Assembly (NCBI GenBank): GCA_016719945.1
Contig: JADJYE010000002.1
Coordinates: forward strand, 248,001 to 312,000
Origin: Polyangiaceae bacterium
GTDB lineage: Bacteria > Myxococcota_A > Polyangia > Polyangiales > Polyangiaceae
DNA length: 64,000 nucleotides
Direction: 5' to 3'
In this document: positions 35,073-44,078 of the stretch, in pieces
How positions within the stretch are numbered: position 1 is the first letter of the stretch
How the letters are laid out: each line of letters opens with the position of its first letter
Notes under the pieces: generated by a model
The model's input: the letters and a program-made list of their open reading frames with translations, nothing else
What the model was told of the DNA's origin: nothing
The model's database searches: none
Translations under genes and position numbers: made by a program

Positions 35073-35432
35073 ATGTTCCAGTGCCCGAAATGCCACGCGC
35101 CGATGAAGACCGTGAGCCGAAACGGTGTGCAGATCGAGCAGTGCGAAGCCTGCCGGGGGATCTTCCTCGACTACGGCGAGCTCGAGGCCATCGGCAAGCT
35201 GGAGTCTCAGTTCGCGGCCGCGCCGGCGGCACCTCCTCCTGCTGCTGCGCCGGCTGGCTGGGCCGGCCCGCCTGGCGGCCCGTACGGCGCGCCCTCCTCC
35301 CGGCTACGGCGCGCCTCCCGGCTACGGCGCGCCTCCCCGTATGCGGCGCCTCCGCCCGGTTGGGGACACGCCCCCTCCCACTACCACTACCGCCGCCACA
35401 AGAGCTTCGCCCACGTCCTGTTCTCTTCCTGA
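35073..35432 (+). CDS. TFIIB-type zinc-ribbon protein with compensating frameshifts
   Basis: Small protein of 119 residues from ATG 35073 (AAGGAGGA about 10 bases upstream). The N-terminus FQCPKCHAPM...CEACRGIFLDYGELE is a TFIIB-type zinc ribbon, common in bacteria near nucleic-acid or regulatory genes. The middle reads as an unlikely Arg/Ser run (SSRLRRASRLRRAS), but the +1 frame between about 35293 and 35336 gives a clean PPPGYGAPPGYGAPP repeat, and the original frame resumes with YAAPPPGWGHAPSHYHY. Two opposite one-base indels are therefore likely. The C-terminal His/Tyr-rich tail ends the protein. Confidence 0.7.
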   Translation: MFQCPKCHAPMKTVSRNGVQIEQCEACRGIFLDYGELEAIGKLESQFAAAPAAPPPAAAPAGWAGPPGGPYGAPSSRLRRASRLRRASPYAAPPPGWGHAPSHYHYRRHKSFAHVLFSS

Positions 35433-35452
35433 GGCTGCTCTTCGCAGAACAC

Positions 35453-35470
35453 GTCGCGCACCAGCGCGAC
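35453..35470. terminator. Perfect hairpin between convergent genes
   Basis: GTCGCGC (35453-35459) and GCGCGAC (35464-35470) pair perfectly around an ACCA loop, between the zinc-ribbon gene (ends 35432) and the L,D-transpeptidase gene (ends 35474). It is a probable shared terminator without a T run. Confidence 0.5.
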
Positions 35471-35473
35471 AGG

Positions 35474-37102
35474 TCAGCGGCGCACGACCACGATGGTCGT
35501 CGCGCCGTTGTCTTTTGCGCCGGCGCCGGTGGCGCCTTGCCACGAAGGGGGCACGGGTGGGTCGGTCCACTCGAACATGCGGTGCGCGTCGATCGGTGAG
35601 AGGTTCACGCAGCCCGCGCTCACATATTCGCCGAACCGCTCGTGCCAATAGGCGGCGTGCAGGGCGAACGGCGGGTCGAAGTACTGCGTGTGCGGCACGT
35701 CTTGGATCCAGAACGAGCGGTTCTTCCCCTTCTCGCGGGACATGGTCGCGGCCCTGTCCTTGAACGTGACGCTGTAGGCGCCCGTCGGCGTGGTCGCGTC
35801 CTCGACGGGATCTCTGCCCTTGATGGGGACGCCGCCTTTGCCCGGGGACACCAGCGTGGCGTAGGCGGGCTCGAGACCGGCGTACGCGACGAGCGTCCCC
35901 TGCTCGAGGCGGATCGACAGCCACTTCTGGCCCTCCTTCACGCTCGCCGGTCGCTGGGTCTCGCGGTCCACGACGGTGGCGTCGGCCTCGGCCACGAACA
36001 GGGGCGCGCCGGCCTCGGCCTCGCGGGTCTCCAGGTACCTCTTGCCCCCGATCTCGCTCGAGGCTCCGGTGAGCTCGACGAAGGTGCGCACCGGCCAAGA
36101 CGCGCTCGTCTTCAACATCGCGCCGTCCTTCTTCGCGTACTTCGGCCGCGCGGAGACTCGCATCCACGCGATCGGCAGCGTGGCCTCGCCCTTCGCGAGG
36201 TCGACCCCTCTGAACGTGCTCGGCTTGAACGCGCGCACGCGGTCAGCCGGGACGATCGTGTGATCGGCGGACAGGAGCCAGGTGCGGCCGTTCGCCTTGA
36301 ACGCCTTCGTGTACGAGAGCATGCTGCCGAGCGGGAGGGTTTGCTCGACGAGGTCGTAGGGGCCTTCCTTCGCCGCGCCGCCGTTCTCGAGGAACGTCGG
36401 GATGGGATCGGTCGGCGCGATCGGTTCGCTCGTCGCGAGCTCCTCGTGGCTGCGCAGTCCCTTCGGGAGCTTGGCGAACACGCCCGGCTTCCCCGCCCAC
36501 TTGGGCTCGAACCGAGCCTGCTCGTCGGCCGTCGGGACGCGGTTGTACATCGGGGCCCCGTCGGACAGCGCGTAGCGGTACGGGAAGGGACCCTCGCCGC
36601 CGCGGGTCGCGTCGGCGGCCGCGAGGAAGCCCGCCGGTGGGGTCTCGGTCACGGTGCGATCGGCGCAGACATACCCGCGGGGGGCGACCTGATAGAACCC
36701 TCGCGGGCAGCCGACCCCGGTCACTCGCTCGGTCGAGCGGAGCGGCACCGAGCTCCCCGTGCGGACGTAGCCCAGAAACTCGCCCTCCTTGACCTCGGGC
36801 TTCTTCCGGATCCAGGTCGTCTGGCCGACGCTGAAGATCTTCGGAGCGTCGGGCGCCGCGATGGCCGGCGCGGCTGTCGCGATCGCCTCAGGAGCGGTCT
36901 CGGCCGCCGCCTCGCTCGCCGCCTCGACGGCGCTCGAGGGCGTCGGCGCTGCAGGGCGGGCGTGGGGCGACGGCGGAGGCTCGGGAGGCGCCGCTCCAGC
37001 GCAAGCCACGCTCACGGCGAGCGCGAGCGGCGCGAGTGAGGCGAGCGGTCGACGGCTGGCGGCGAGCGGCAGCGGGCCCCTCGAGACCGGGGTCGTTTCC
37101 AT
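35474..37102 (-). CDS. L,D-transpeptidase (YkuD) family protein
   Basis: Periplasmic protein of 542 residues. The N-terminal segment PLALAVSVACAG is a signal, possibly a lipobox (SVAC), followed by a Pro/Ala/Glu-rich linker. Residues about 90-410 form several beta domains (SH3-like near ERVTGVGCPRGFYQV). The YkuD catalytic domain is at about 410-520: DATTPTGAYSVTFKD, then HAAYWHERFGEYVSAGCVNL, with catalytic Cys in S-x-GC; the residue before GC is Ala rather than the more usual His. It would form 3-3 peptidoglycan crosslinks or attach proteins to the wall. It is divergent from the metalloprotease gene, 32 bases apart. Confidence 0.85.
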   Translation of the reverse strand: METTPVSRGPLPLAASRRPLASLAPLALAVSVACAGAAPPEPPPSPHARPAAPTPSSAVEAASEAAAETAPEAIATAAPAIAAPDAPKIFSVGQTTWIRKKPEVKEGEFLGYVRTGSSVPLRSTERVTGVGCPRGFYQVAPRGYVCADRTVTETPPAGFLAAADATRGGEGPFPYRYALSDGAPMYNRVPTADEQARFEPKWAGKPGVFAKLPKGLRSHEELATSEPIAPTDPIPTFLENGGAAKEGPYDLVEQTLPLGSMLSYTKAFKANGRTWLLSADHTIVPADRVRAFKPSTFRGVDLAKGEATLPIAWMRVSARPKYAKKDGAMLKTSASWPVRTFVELTGASSEIGGKRYLETREAEAGAPLFVAEADATVVDRETQRPASVKEGQKWLSIRLEQGTLVAYAGLEPAYATLVSPGKGGVPIKGRDPVEDATTPTGAYSVTFKDRAATMSREKGKNRSFWIQDVPHTQYFDPPFALHAAYWHERFGEYVSAGCVNLSPIDAHRMFEWTDPPVPPSWQGATGAGAKDNGATTIVVVRR

Positions 37103-37134
37103 GGGCGGCGCGCCCAGGGTACAACGGTCCTGCC

Positions 37135-37968
37135 ATGGCTGGGCGCGCGGGGAGTGAGGACGAGTACGAAGCGCGCAAGCAGCGCTCGAAGCTCTACTTC
37201 CGGATGCGAGTCACGGTGCTGTTGCTGATCTTGGTCGGCGTCGGGCTGTACGCTTGGCGAGATATCGAGCGGCGGCGCTCCCGCAACGAGTGGACCGAGA
37301 CCCTCGAGATCGCCATCGTCTTCGTCGAGCGGCAGCCGGTCTCGGCGCGCGCCGTCGAAGCGGCGAAGGCGCGCACCGCGGATCTGGCGACGGTGCTCGC
37401 GGCGGAGATGGCGCGCTTTCGCGGCGGCCCACCGCCGTTCCGGTTCACGGCCTTCGGACCGGTCGGCCACGCGGCGGCGCCGCCCGAGGCCGGTGAGCCC
37501 GGGCTCGTCTCGGACGCCCGCTTCGCGTGGAACCTGTGGCGCTACACCTCGGCGGTCGACGACGCGTCGGGCGTCTCCGAGCGCTCGTTCGACGCGCGGA
37601 TCTACGTCGTCGTGACGCCCCCGACCAACGCCAAGGTCAAGCAGATCGAGGGGGCGAGCCAGCAAGGGGGGAAGGTCGGCCTCGTCGAGGTCGAGCTCGA
37701 CGAGACGATGGTCGACTTCGCCCTGTTCGTGGCCGCGCACGAGCTGTTCCACACCCTCGGCGCCTCCGACAAGTACGACGCGTCCGGCGGCGTCTTGATG
37801 CCGGACGGGCTGGCCGAGCCGGAGCTCGCCCCGATCTTCCCGCAGCGCTACGTCGAGCTCATGGCGCGGCATCGGCCCGTCGGCCCCACCCAGACCAAGC
37901 CCCCGAAGAGCCTCGACGAGCTGCGCGTCGGTCGCGCGACGGCGCGTGAGATCGGCTGGGCGCCCTGA
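37135..37968 (+). CDS. Membrane-anchored zinc metalloprotease
   Basis: Protein of 277 residues with one N-terminal transmembrane helix (MRVTVLLLILVGVGLYAW, about 24-41) and a domain outside the cytoplasm. The zinc site HELFHTLGASDKYD fits HExxHxxGxxD with a nearby Asp/Tyr, a metzincin-like arrangement. The following VLMPDGLA resembles a Met turn region in spacing, but this is tentative. Its stop overlaps the ATG of the histidine kinase (TGATG), so the protease and kinase are produced together. Proteolytic control of signalling is a possible role. Confidence 0.72.
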   Translation: MAGRAGSEDEYEARKQRSKLYFRMRVTVLLLILVGVGLYAWRDIERRRSRNEWTETLEIAIVFVERQPVSARAVEAAKARTADLATVLAAEMARFRGGPPPFRFTAFGPVGHAAAPPEAGEPGLVSDARFAWNLWRYTSAVDDASGVSERSFDARIYVVVTPPTNAKVKQIEGASQQGGKVGLVEVELDETMVDFALFVAAHELFHTLGASDKYDASGGVLMPDGLAEPELAPIFPQRYVELMARHRPVGPTQTKPPKSLDELRVGRATAREIGWAP

Positions 37969-40196
37969 TGGCCCTCGCGCTCACGCGCGTCGTGTTGCGC
38001 GGCCGGCCCCGCGCCGAGCTGCTGTGCGCCGCGTGGGAGGCGCTCAGCGTCGCGCTGTTCGCGTCGGCGGTGGCGCCGGTGGCCCTGCGCTCTCCGTGGC
38101 CAGCGCTGGTCTTCGCGGCGACCCTCGCGACTTCGGCGGCCGCTGTCCGCTTCGCGCCGATCTTGGGCGAGCGCGAGATCCTGCTGGCGAGCGCCGCGCG
38201 GCTCGTGGCCTGGCCCCTGGCGGTGTCTTGGCTGCCTGAGCGAGCCGATCCGAGGCTGTGGATCGCGACGCTCACGTTCGCGCTGATGGCGGCGGCGATG
38301 CGCCGGGCGATCTACCGGCGCGAGCTGCTGCCCGCGCCCGCGGATGGCGCGGACGCCGGCGCGCTGCTCGCGGCCTGGCTTCGCGGTCGCCTCGCGGAGA
38401 GCGCAGCGATGGCCGGCATCCTCGGCGGCCACCTCGTGCTCTTGTTCGGGGTCGCGTTCTTGCGCGCGGAGAGCAAGGACCTCTTCCGAGGCTGGTGGCA
38501 ATTCTTGCCCGTCCTCGCGGCGGGAGCGACCGCTCTCTACACGCTCACCATGTTGATCCTCACCCGCGACGTCGCGCGCACCCTGCGCGACAGCGAGTGG
38601 CGCGAGGCGCGCGCCGCGATCCAGTCGATGCGCGCGCTGCCGAGGCGCCTCGCGTGGGTAAATTTTGCTCTGTGGATGGCCTGCACGTGCGCGGGCGTCT
38701 TCTACTTCAAGAGCGGTCCCAGCGCGTTCCAAGGCGCGGACGCGCTCATCCAGATCGGCTACGCGGCGCTGTTCTCGTGGGGCATCGCGTACTACCAGCG
38801 CGGGTGGGACCGCGACACGGTGACGCAGGTCGAGGGCATCGTCGGGCGGGTCGCCGGCATCGAGCCGGAGCCCAACCGCGGCGTCGCCTATGCGGCGTTC
38901 GCGATCCGCGAGCGAATGCTGCGCGACTTCGGATATCCGCTGCTGTTCGCCGCGGCGCTCATGCTCTTCTCGTCCGTGAACCTCTACCGGACGCTCGGGG
39001 CAGAGGCGCCCGACGGCGGCGGGGCGGTGCTCGCCTTGGTCAGCGCGTTCGTGATGCTGGTGATCGCCGTCGGCGGCGTGATCGCGCGCGTGGCCCGGGA
39101 GCTGGCGCGGCCGATCGTCCAGGTCTCCGAGGCGGCCGAGGTCGTCGCGTCGGGCCAGCTCGAGGCCTCGGTGCCCGAGGTCGCGGGTCCTGCCGAGATC
39201 GCTCGCCTCGCGCGCAACGTCGAGCGGATGCGCGAGCGTCTCGCCCGCACGATCGGCGAGCTCGAGGCCGAGCGGGCCAACCTCGAGAGCAAGGTGACCG
39301 AGCGCACGCAGGCGCTCGAGAAGGCGCTCGCCGACCTGCAGGAGACGCAGGCAGCGCTGGTTCAGGGCGAGCGGCTCGCGTCGATCGGCGAGCTGGTCGC
39401 CGGGGTCGCGCACGAGATCAACAACCCCCTCAACGCGGTCGCGGGAAGCGCCGAGCCGCTCGAGCAGGTCGTCGCCGACGTTCGGCGGGTGCTCGACGCG
39501 TACCGCGGCGCCGAGCGGGAGCTGCCCGAAGCGAAGCGCCGCGAGCTGGAGAAGCTCCGCAGCGAGCTCGACCTGGACACCTCCCTCGACGATCTCGTCG
39601 GCATCTCTGCGGTCGTTCGTCGGGCGACGGATCGCACCGTGCGGATCGTCCAGAACCTTCGCAATTTTGCGCGCAGCACCCAAGAGGCCCTGCCCACGGA
39701 TCTCAACGCGAACCTCGAGGAGACGCTGGTGCTGCTCGCGCCGCGGCTGCGCCAGAGCTGCATCCAGGTCACGAGGGCGATGGGAGAGCTGCCCCCGGTC
39801 ACCTGCCGCGCGGGGGAGCTGAACCAGGTCTTCATGAACCTCGTGATGAACGCGATTCAAGCCCTCGAGGGCACGGCGGGCGAGGCCGCAGACCTCGCGG
39901 AGTCATCCCAGAAGGAGATCAAGATCGAGACCTCGGTCGAGCGCGGCGCCGCCATCGTCGCCATCTCCGACAACGGCCCGGGCGTGCCAGCCGACCTCAA
40001 GGCGAGGATCTTCGATCCGTTCTTCACGACCAAGCCGAGGGGCCAGGGGACCGGGCTCGGCCTGTCGATCTCGACCGACATCGTCCGTAAGCACGGAGGG
40101 ACGCTGCATGTCGAGCGGCCTGCCGAGGGGGGGGCGCGCTTCGTGGTGAGGCTCCCCGTCCGGCCCGAGCCCCGCCCGAGCGTGCGGGCGGGCTGA
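37968..40196 (+). CDS. Multi-pass sensor histidine kinase
   Basis: Inner-membrane histidine kinase of 742 residues. About eight to ten hydrophobic helices fill the first 375 residues. A HAMP-like segment (ELARPIVQVSEAAEVVASGQ) and a coiled coil (RTQALEKALADLQETQAAL) lead to the HisKA box VAGVAHEINNPLNAV with phospho-acceptor His at about 482. The ATPase domain shows NQVFMNLVMNAIQAL (N box), ISDNGPGVP (G1), FDPFFTTK (F box) and GTGLGLSIS (G2). There is no periplasmic sensor domain, so it may sense within the membrane. No response regulator is adjacent. It is translationally coupled to the metalloprotease gene. Confidence 0.92.
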   Translation: MALALTRVVLRGRPRAELLCAAWEALSVALFASAVAPVALRSPWPALVFAATLATSAAAVRFAPILGEREILLASAARLVAWPLAVSWLPERADPRLWIATLTFALMAAAMRRAIYRRELLPAPADGADAGALLAAWLRGRLAESAAMAGILGGHLVLLFGVAFLRAESKDLFRGWWQFLPVLAAGATALYTLTMLILTRDVARTLRDSEWREARAAIQSMRALPRRLAWVNFALWMACTCAGVFYFKSGPSAFQGADALIQIGYAALFSWGIAYYQRGWDRDTVTQVEGIVGRVAGIEPEPNRGVAYAAFAIRERMLRDFGYPLLFAAALMLFSSVNLYRTLGAEAPDGGGAVLALVSAFVMLVIAVGGVIARVARELARPIVQVSEAAEVVASGQLEASVPEVAGPAEIARLARNVERMRERLARTIGELEAERANLESKVTERTQALEKALADLQETQAALVQGERLASIGELVAGVAHEINNPLNAVAGSAEPLEQVVADVRRVLDAYRGAERELPEAKRRELEKLRSELDLDTSLDDLVGISAVVRRATDRTVRIVQNLRNFARSTQEALPTDLNANLEETLVLLAPRLRQSCIQVTRAMGELPPVTCRAGELNQVFMNLVMNAIQALEGTAGEAADLAESSQKEIKIETSVERGAAIVAISDNGPGVPADLKARIFDPFFTTKPRGQGTGLGLSISTDIVRKHGGTLHVERPAEGGARFVVRLPVRPEPRPSVRAG

Positions 40197-40338
40197 GCCC
40201 GCCGTGCCCCAAAGGACGATGTCGGCTCACCGCGCACTCAGCAAAGAGGTCGACGCGTAAGGTTGGAGGTTGGTACATTCCGCCGGAGGCTGGGCTCGTA
40301 TCGAACGCGAGCCCTCAGCCGGAAAGAGGAGCGTTCGC

Positions 40339-42051
40339 GTGGCCACAAGCTCGGCGCGCCGCGGATCCACGGCGGATCCCATGCTCGGCAAGGTCGTCGC
40401 AGGTCGGTACAGGCTCGAGGCACGGCTCGGAGAAGGGGGCATGGGCATCGTCTATCGAGCCCGACACGTCCTCATCGACCGCGTGGTCGCGCTGAAGCTC
40501 ATTCGCCCCGACCTTCGGGGCGAGACCCACCTGCGCGCGTGGATGTTGCGGGAGGCGCGCGCCGCAAACCGCGTCGACCACGCCCACATCATCGATATCC
40601 ACGATATCGGCGAGACCGAGGAGGGCGAGCTCTACCTCGTCATGGAGTACCTCGTCGGCACCCCGCTCTCGCAGGAGCTGTCGCGGGGGCCGATGCCGAT
40701 CGCCCGCGCGATCGACATCCTCGAGCAGATGTGCGCCGCGCTCGCTCGCGCCCACGACCTCGGCGTCGTCCATCGCGACCTCAAGAGCGACAACATCCTC
40801 TTGACCGCGCGCGGTGGCCGCAAGGACTACGTCAAGATCCTCGACTTCGGGCTGGCGGCGATCGCGCGCGACCCGCGCCTCGCGCCGAAGGGCGCTGTCT
40901 TCGGGACGCCCGAGTACATGTCGCCCGAGCAAGCCCGCGGCGAGGACGCGACGAGCCACTCCGACCTGTACGCGCTCGGCGTGCTCCTGTTCGAGATGCT
41001 GACGGGGCAGCTGCCGTTCCGCTCCAACGATCGCGAGCAGCTGCTCGAGATGCAGCGCTCCGGGCCCCCGCCCCGCCCGCGTGGCATCCGCCCCGACGCG
41101 CACCCGCAGGCCGAGTCGATCTGCCTCCGCCTGCTCGAGAAGGACGCCCGCCGCCGCTACCAGGACGCTCACCATCTCCAAGAAGAGCTGAAGGCCCTGC
41201 AGCGCAGCCTGCCGACGCAGGCGTGGGATATCGACGGCGGAGGCAACGAGGCGGTCGCGCCGCCCCCGCCCCCACCGCCGCAGACCGCCGGCGTCACCGA
41301 GTGGGCGAGCCGCGCGGCGCTGTTCGCTCGTATGGTCTCGCGTGCGTTCCCGGCGAACGCCGCCCCCGCGGAGCTGACCGCCGCGCTCGCGAAGCTCTGG
41401 GATCTGGCCGCGCGTGCGAACCAGCTCGAGGGCGAGGTCTCGACCTACACCCGCAAGCTCGACTCGCTCGAGCGACGCGGTCGCGCGCTGCGCGCCGAGA
41501 TCGGTCGTAAGGTCGAGGAGCTCGCGCACGAAGAGTCGCGCGTGCTCCGCGAGGCCGCCGCCGACGGCGAAGACTGCGAGAAGGTCCGCGCCGAGCTCGG
41601 CTCGGCAGAGAAGGCCGCGCTCACGGCGCGGCAACAGGCCGACGTCGCGATGCGCGCCGGCACCTTCGACCCGGGGGTGTACGAGCGCGCGGGCGCGGCC
41701 GCCGCGACCGCGAAGGCCAAGCGCGAGCAGCTCCAGCGCTACGAGGCGAAGAAGGCCACGCGCGAGGGCATCGCGCGCGACCTACGCCGCCAGATCGACG
41801 ACCTGCGAGCTCAGCTCGTCCGCTACGCCGAGGCCCTCGAAGAGGATCTGGCGCAGGGGCGCGAGAAGGTCGCTCACAAGACCCGCGAGGGGCTCAGCTT
41901 CGAGAAGGCGTTCAGCGACGCCTCCTCGCTGCTGCTCTCCAACCTGCGCAACCGCCCAGAGTGTCGCGACCTCATGTCGCAGCTGTTGACCACGGGCGTG
42001 AGCGCCGACGCCCCGCCCGAGTCCAAGGTTCAGCAGCGGACCGAGGTCTGA
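40339..42051 (+). CDS. Cytoplasmic Ser/Thr kinase with C-terminal coiled coil
   Basis: Hanks-type kinase of 570 residues. GTG 40339 is used because AGAGGAG lies eight bases before it. The kinase domain (about 20-290) has LGEGGMGIVYRA, VVALKLIRPDL with the ATP lysine, VVHRDLKSDNILL and DFGLAAIA, and FGTPEYMSPEQA. No transmembrane helix follows; instead residues about 360-540 form a long charged coiled coil (for example SLERRGRALRAEIGRKVEEL). This suggests oligomerisation or scaffold binding inside the cell. It is preceded by a 142-base gap after the histidine-kinase gene. Confidence 0.9.
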   Translation: MATSSARRGSTADPMLGKVVAGRYRLEARLGEGGMGIVYRARHVLIDRVVALKLIRPDLRGETHLRAWMLREARAANRVDHAHIIDIHDIGETEEGELYLVMEYLVGTPLSQELSRGPMPIARAIDILEQMCAALARAHDLGVVHRDLKSDNILLTARGGRKDYVKILDFGLAAIARDPRLAPKGAVFGTPEYMSPEQARGEDATSHSDLYALGVLLFEMLTGQLPFRSNDREQLLEMQRSGPPPRPRGIRPDAHPQAESICLRLLEKDARRRYQDAHHLQEELKALQRSLPTQAWDIDGGGNEAVAPPPPPPPQTAGVTEWASRAALFARMVSRAFPANAAPAELTAALAKLWDLAARANQLEGEVSTYTRKLDSLERRGRALRAEIGRKVEELAHEESRVLREAAADGEDCEKVRAELGSAEKAALTARQQADVAMRAGTFDPGVYERAGAAAATAKAKREQLQRYEAKKATREGIARDLRRQIDDLRAQLVRYAEALEEDLAQGREKVAHKTREGLSFEKAFSDASSLLLSNLRNRPECRDLMSQLLTTGVSADAPPESKVQQRTEV

Positions 42052-42076
42052 CCCGACGACGGGGAGGCTGCCGGCG

Positions 42077-42613
42077 TCAGGCCGGCAGCTTCGCCGACAG
42101 GAACGACGTGAGCTTCACGAGGGTCTTGTCGTCCCGCGTGAAGCTCGGCGGCTGATAGCCGCTCGCCCAAGCCGTCAGCTCGCCCATGAACGCGCCGCGC
42201 ACCGTCGCGTCGTCGACGATCTCATCGACCGTCCTGCCGCGAGCCGCGCCGCTCCGCAGCCCCGTGACGTACTTCGACAGCCGCGCGTAGTCCGCGCCGA
42301 GCAGCTCCTCGATCAGGCCTGCGCCCTCGGCGAGGTGCCCGATGATCGCCGGCGCGTCTGCGCCCTGCTCGGTCGCCGCCTGTCGGGCCGCGACGCGCAG
42401 CACGAACGCGTCGTCGAGGAAGCCGAGATCTTCGATGCCGTCCGGGATGAGGTCGAGCGACTTGAAGAGATAGTTGAGCGCCCCGGCGGCGTACCGCTTC
42501 GTCGAGGCCGGGGCGTCGCTCTCGAGGATCGCAGAGAGCTCGGTCGCGTCCTTCGGGAGGGTCCTCAGCCAGTCGGGGAAAACGTCGAGGCAGCGGGTAT
42601 GCAGTTCGCTCAT
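42077..42613 (-). CDS. YkvA/DUF1232-type protein
   Basis: Protein of 178 residues. The central segment ALNYLFKSLDLIPDGIEDLG followed by FLDDAFVLRVAA fits the DUF1232/YkvA motif (DLIPD...GxLDD), of unknown function. The rest is helical, without a signal peptide; the motif helix is weakly hydrophobic and may contact the membrane. It converges with the coiled-coil kinase gene (25 bases apart) and is preceded by a second kinase gene 47 bases upstream on the same strand. Confidence 0.75.
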   Translation of the reverse strand: MSELHTRCLDVFPDWLRTLPKDATELSAILESDAPASTKRYAAGALNYLFKSLDLIPDGIEDLGFLDDAFVLRVAARQAATEQGADAPAIIGHLAEGAGLIEELLGADYARLSKYVTGLRSGAARGRTVDEIVDDATVRGAFMGELTAWASGYQPPSFTRDDKTLVKLTSFLSAKLPA

Positions 42614-42660
42614 GGGAAGCCTTGGGGGGTCGAGGTCGCGGGTGAGATGGAGGTGACGGT

Positions 42661-43986
<1,326 letters not shown>

Positions 43987-44006
43987 TCCCTAGACCTCGC
44001 CGCCGG

Positions 44007-44034
44007 GACGATACAGGCTTTCGTGGCCTGTGTC
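44007..44034. terminator. Hairpin after lytic transglycosylase gene
   Basis: GGAC...ACAGGC (44007-44018) pairs with GCCTGT.GTCC (44026-44034) as two stem blocks around a short loop. It lies between the transglycosylase stop (44079, minus strand) and the kinase start (43986), so it could end the upstream transcript or form the kinase leader. No T run is present. Confidence 0.35.
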
Positions 44035-44078
44035 CGCGGGCTCTCCACCGCGGTCTCGATCGAGCGCGGCTCGGGGCC

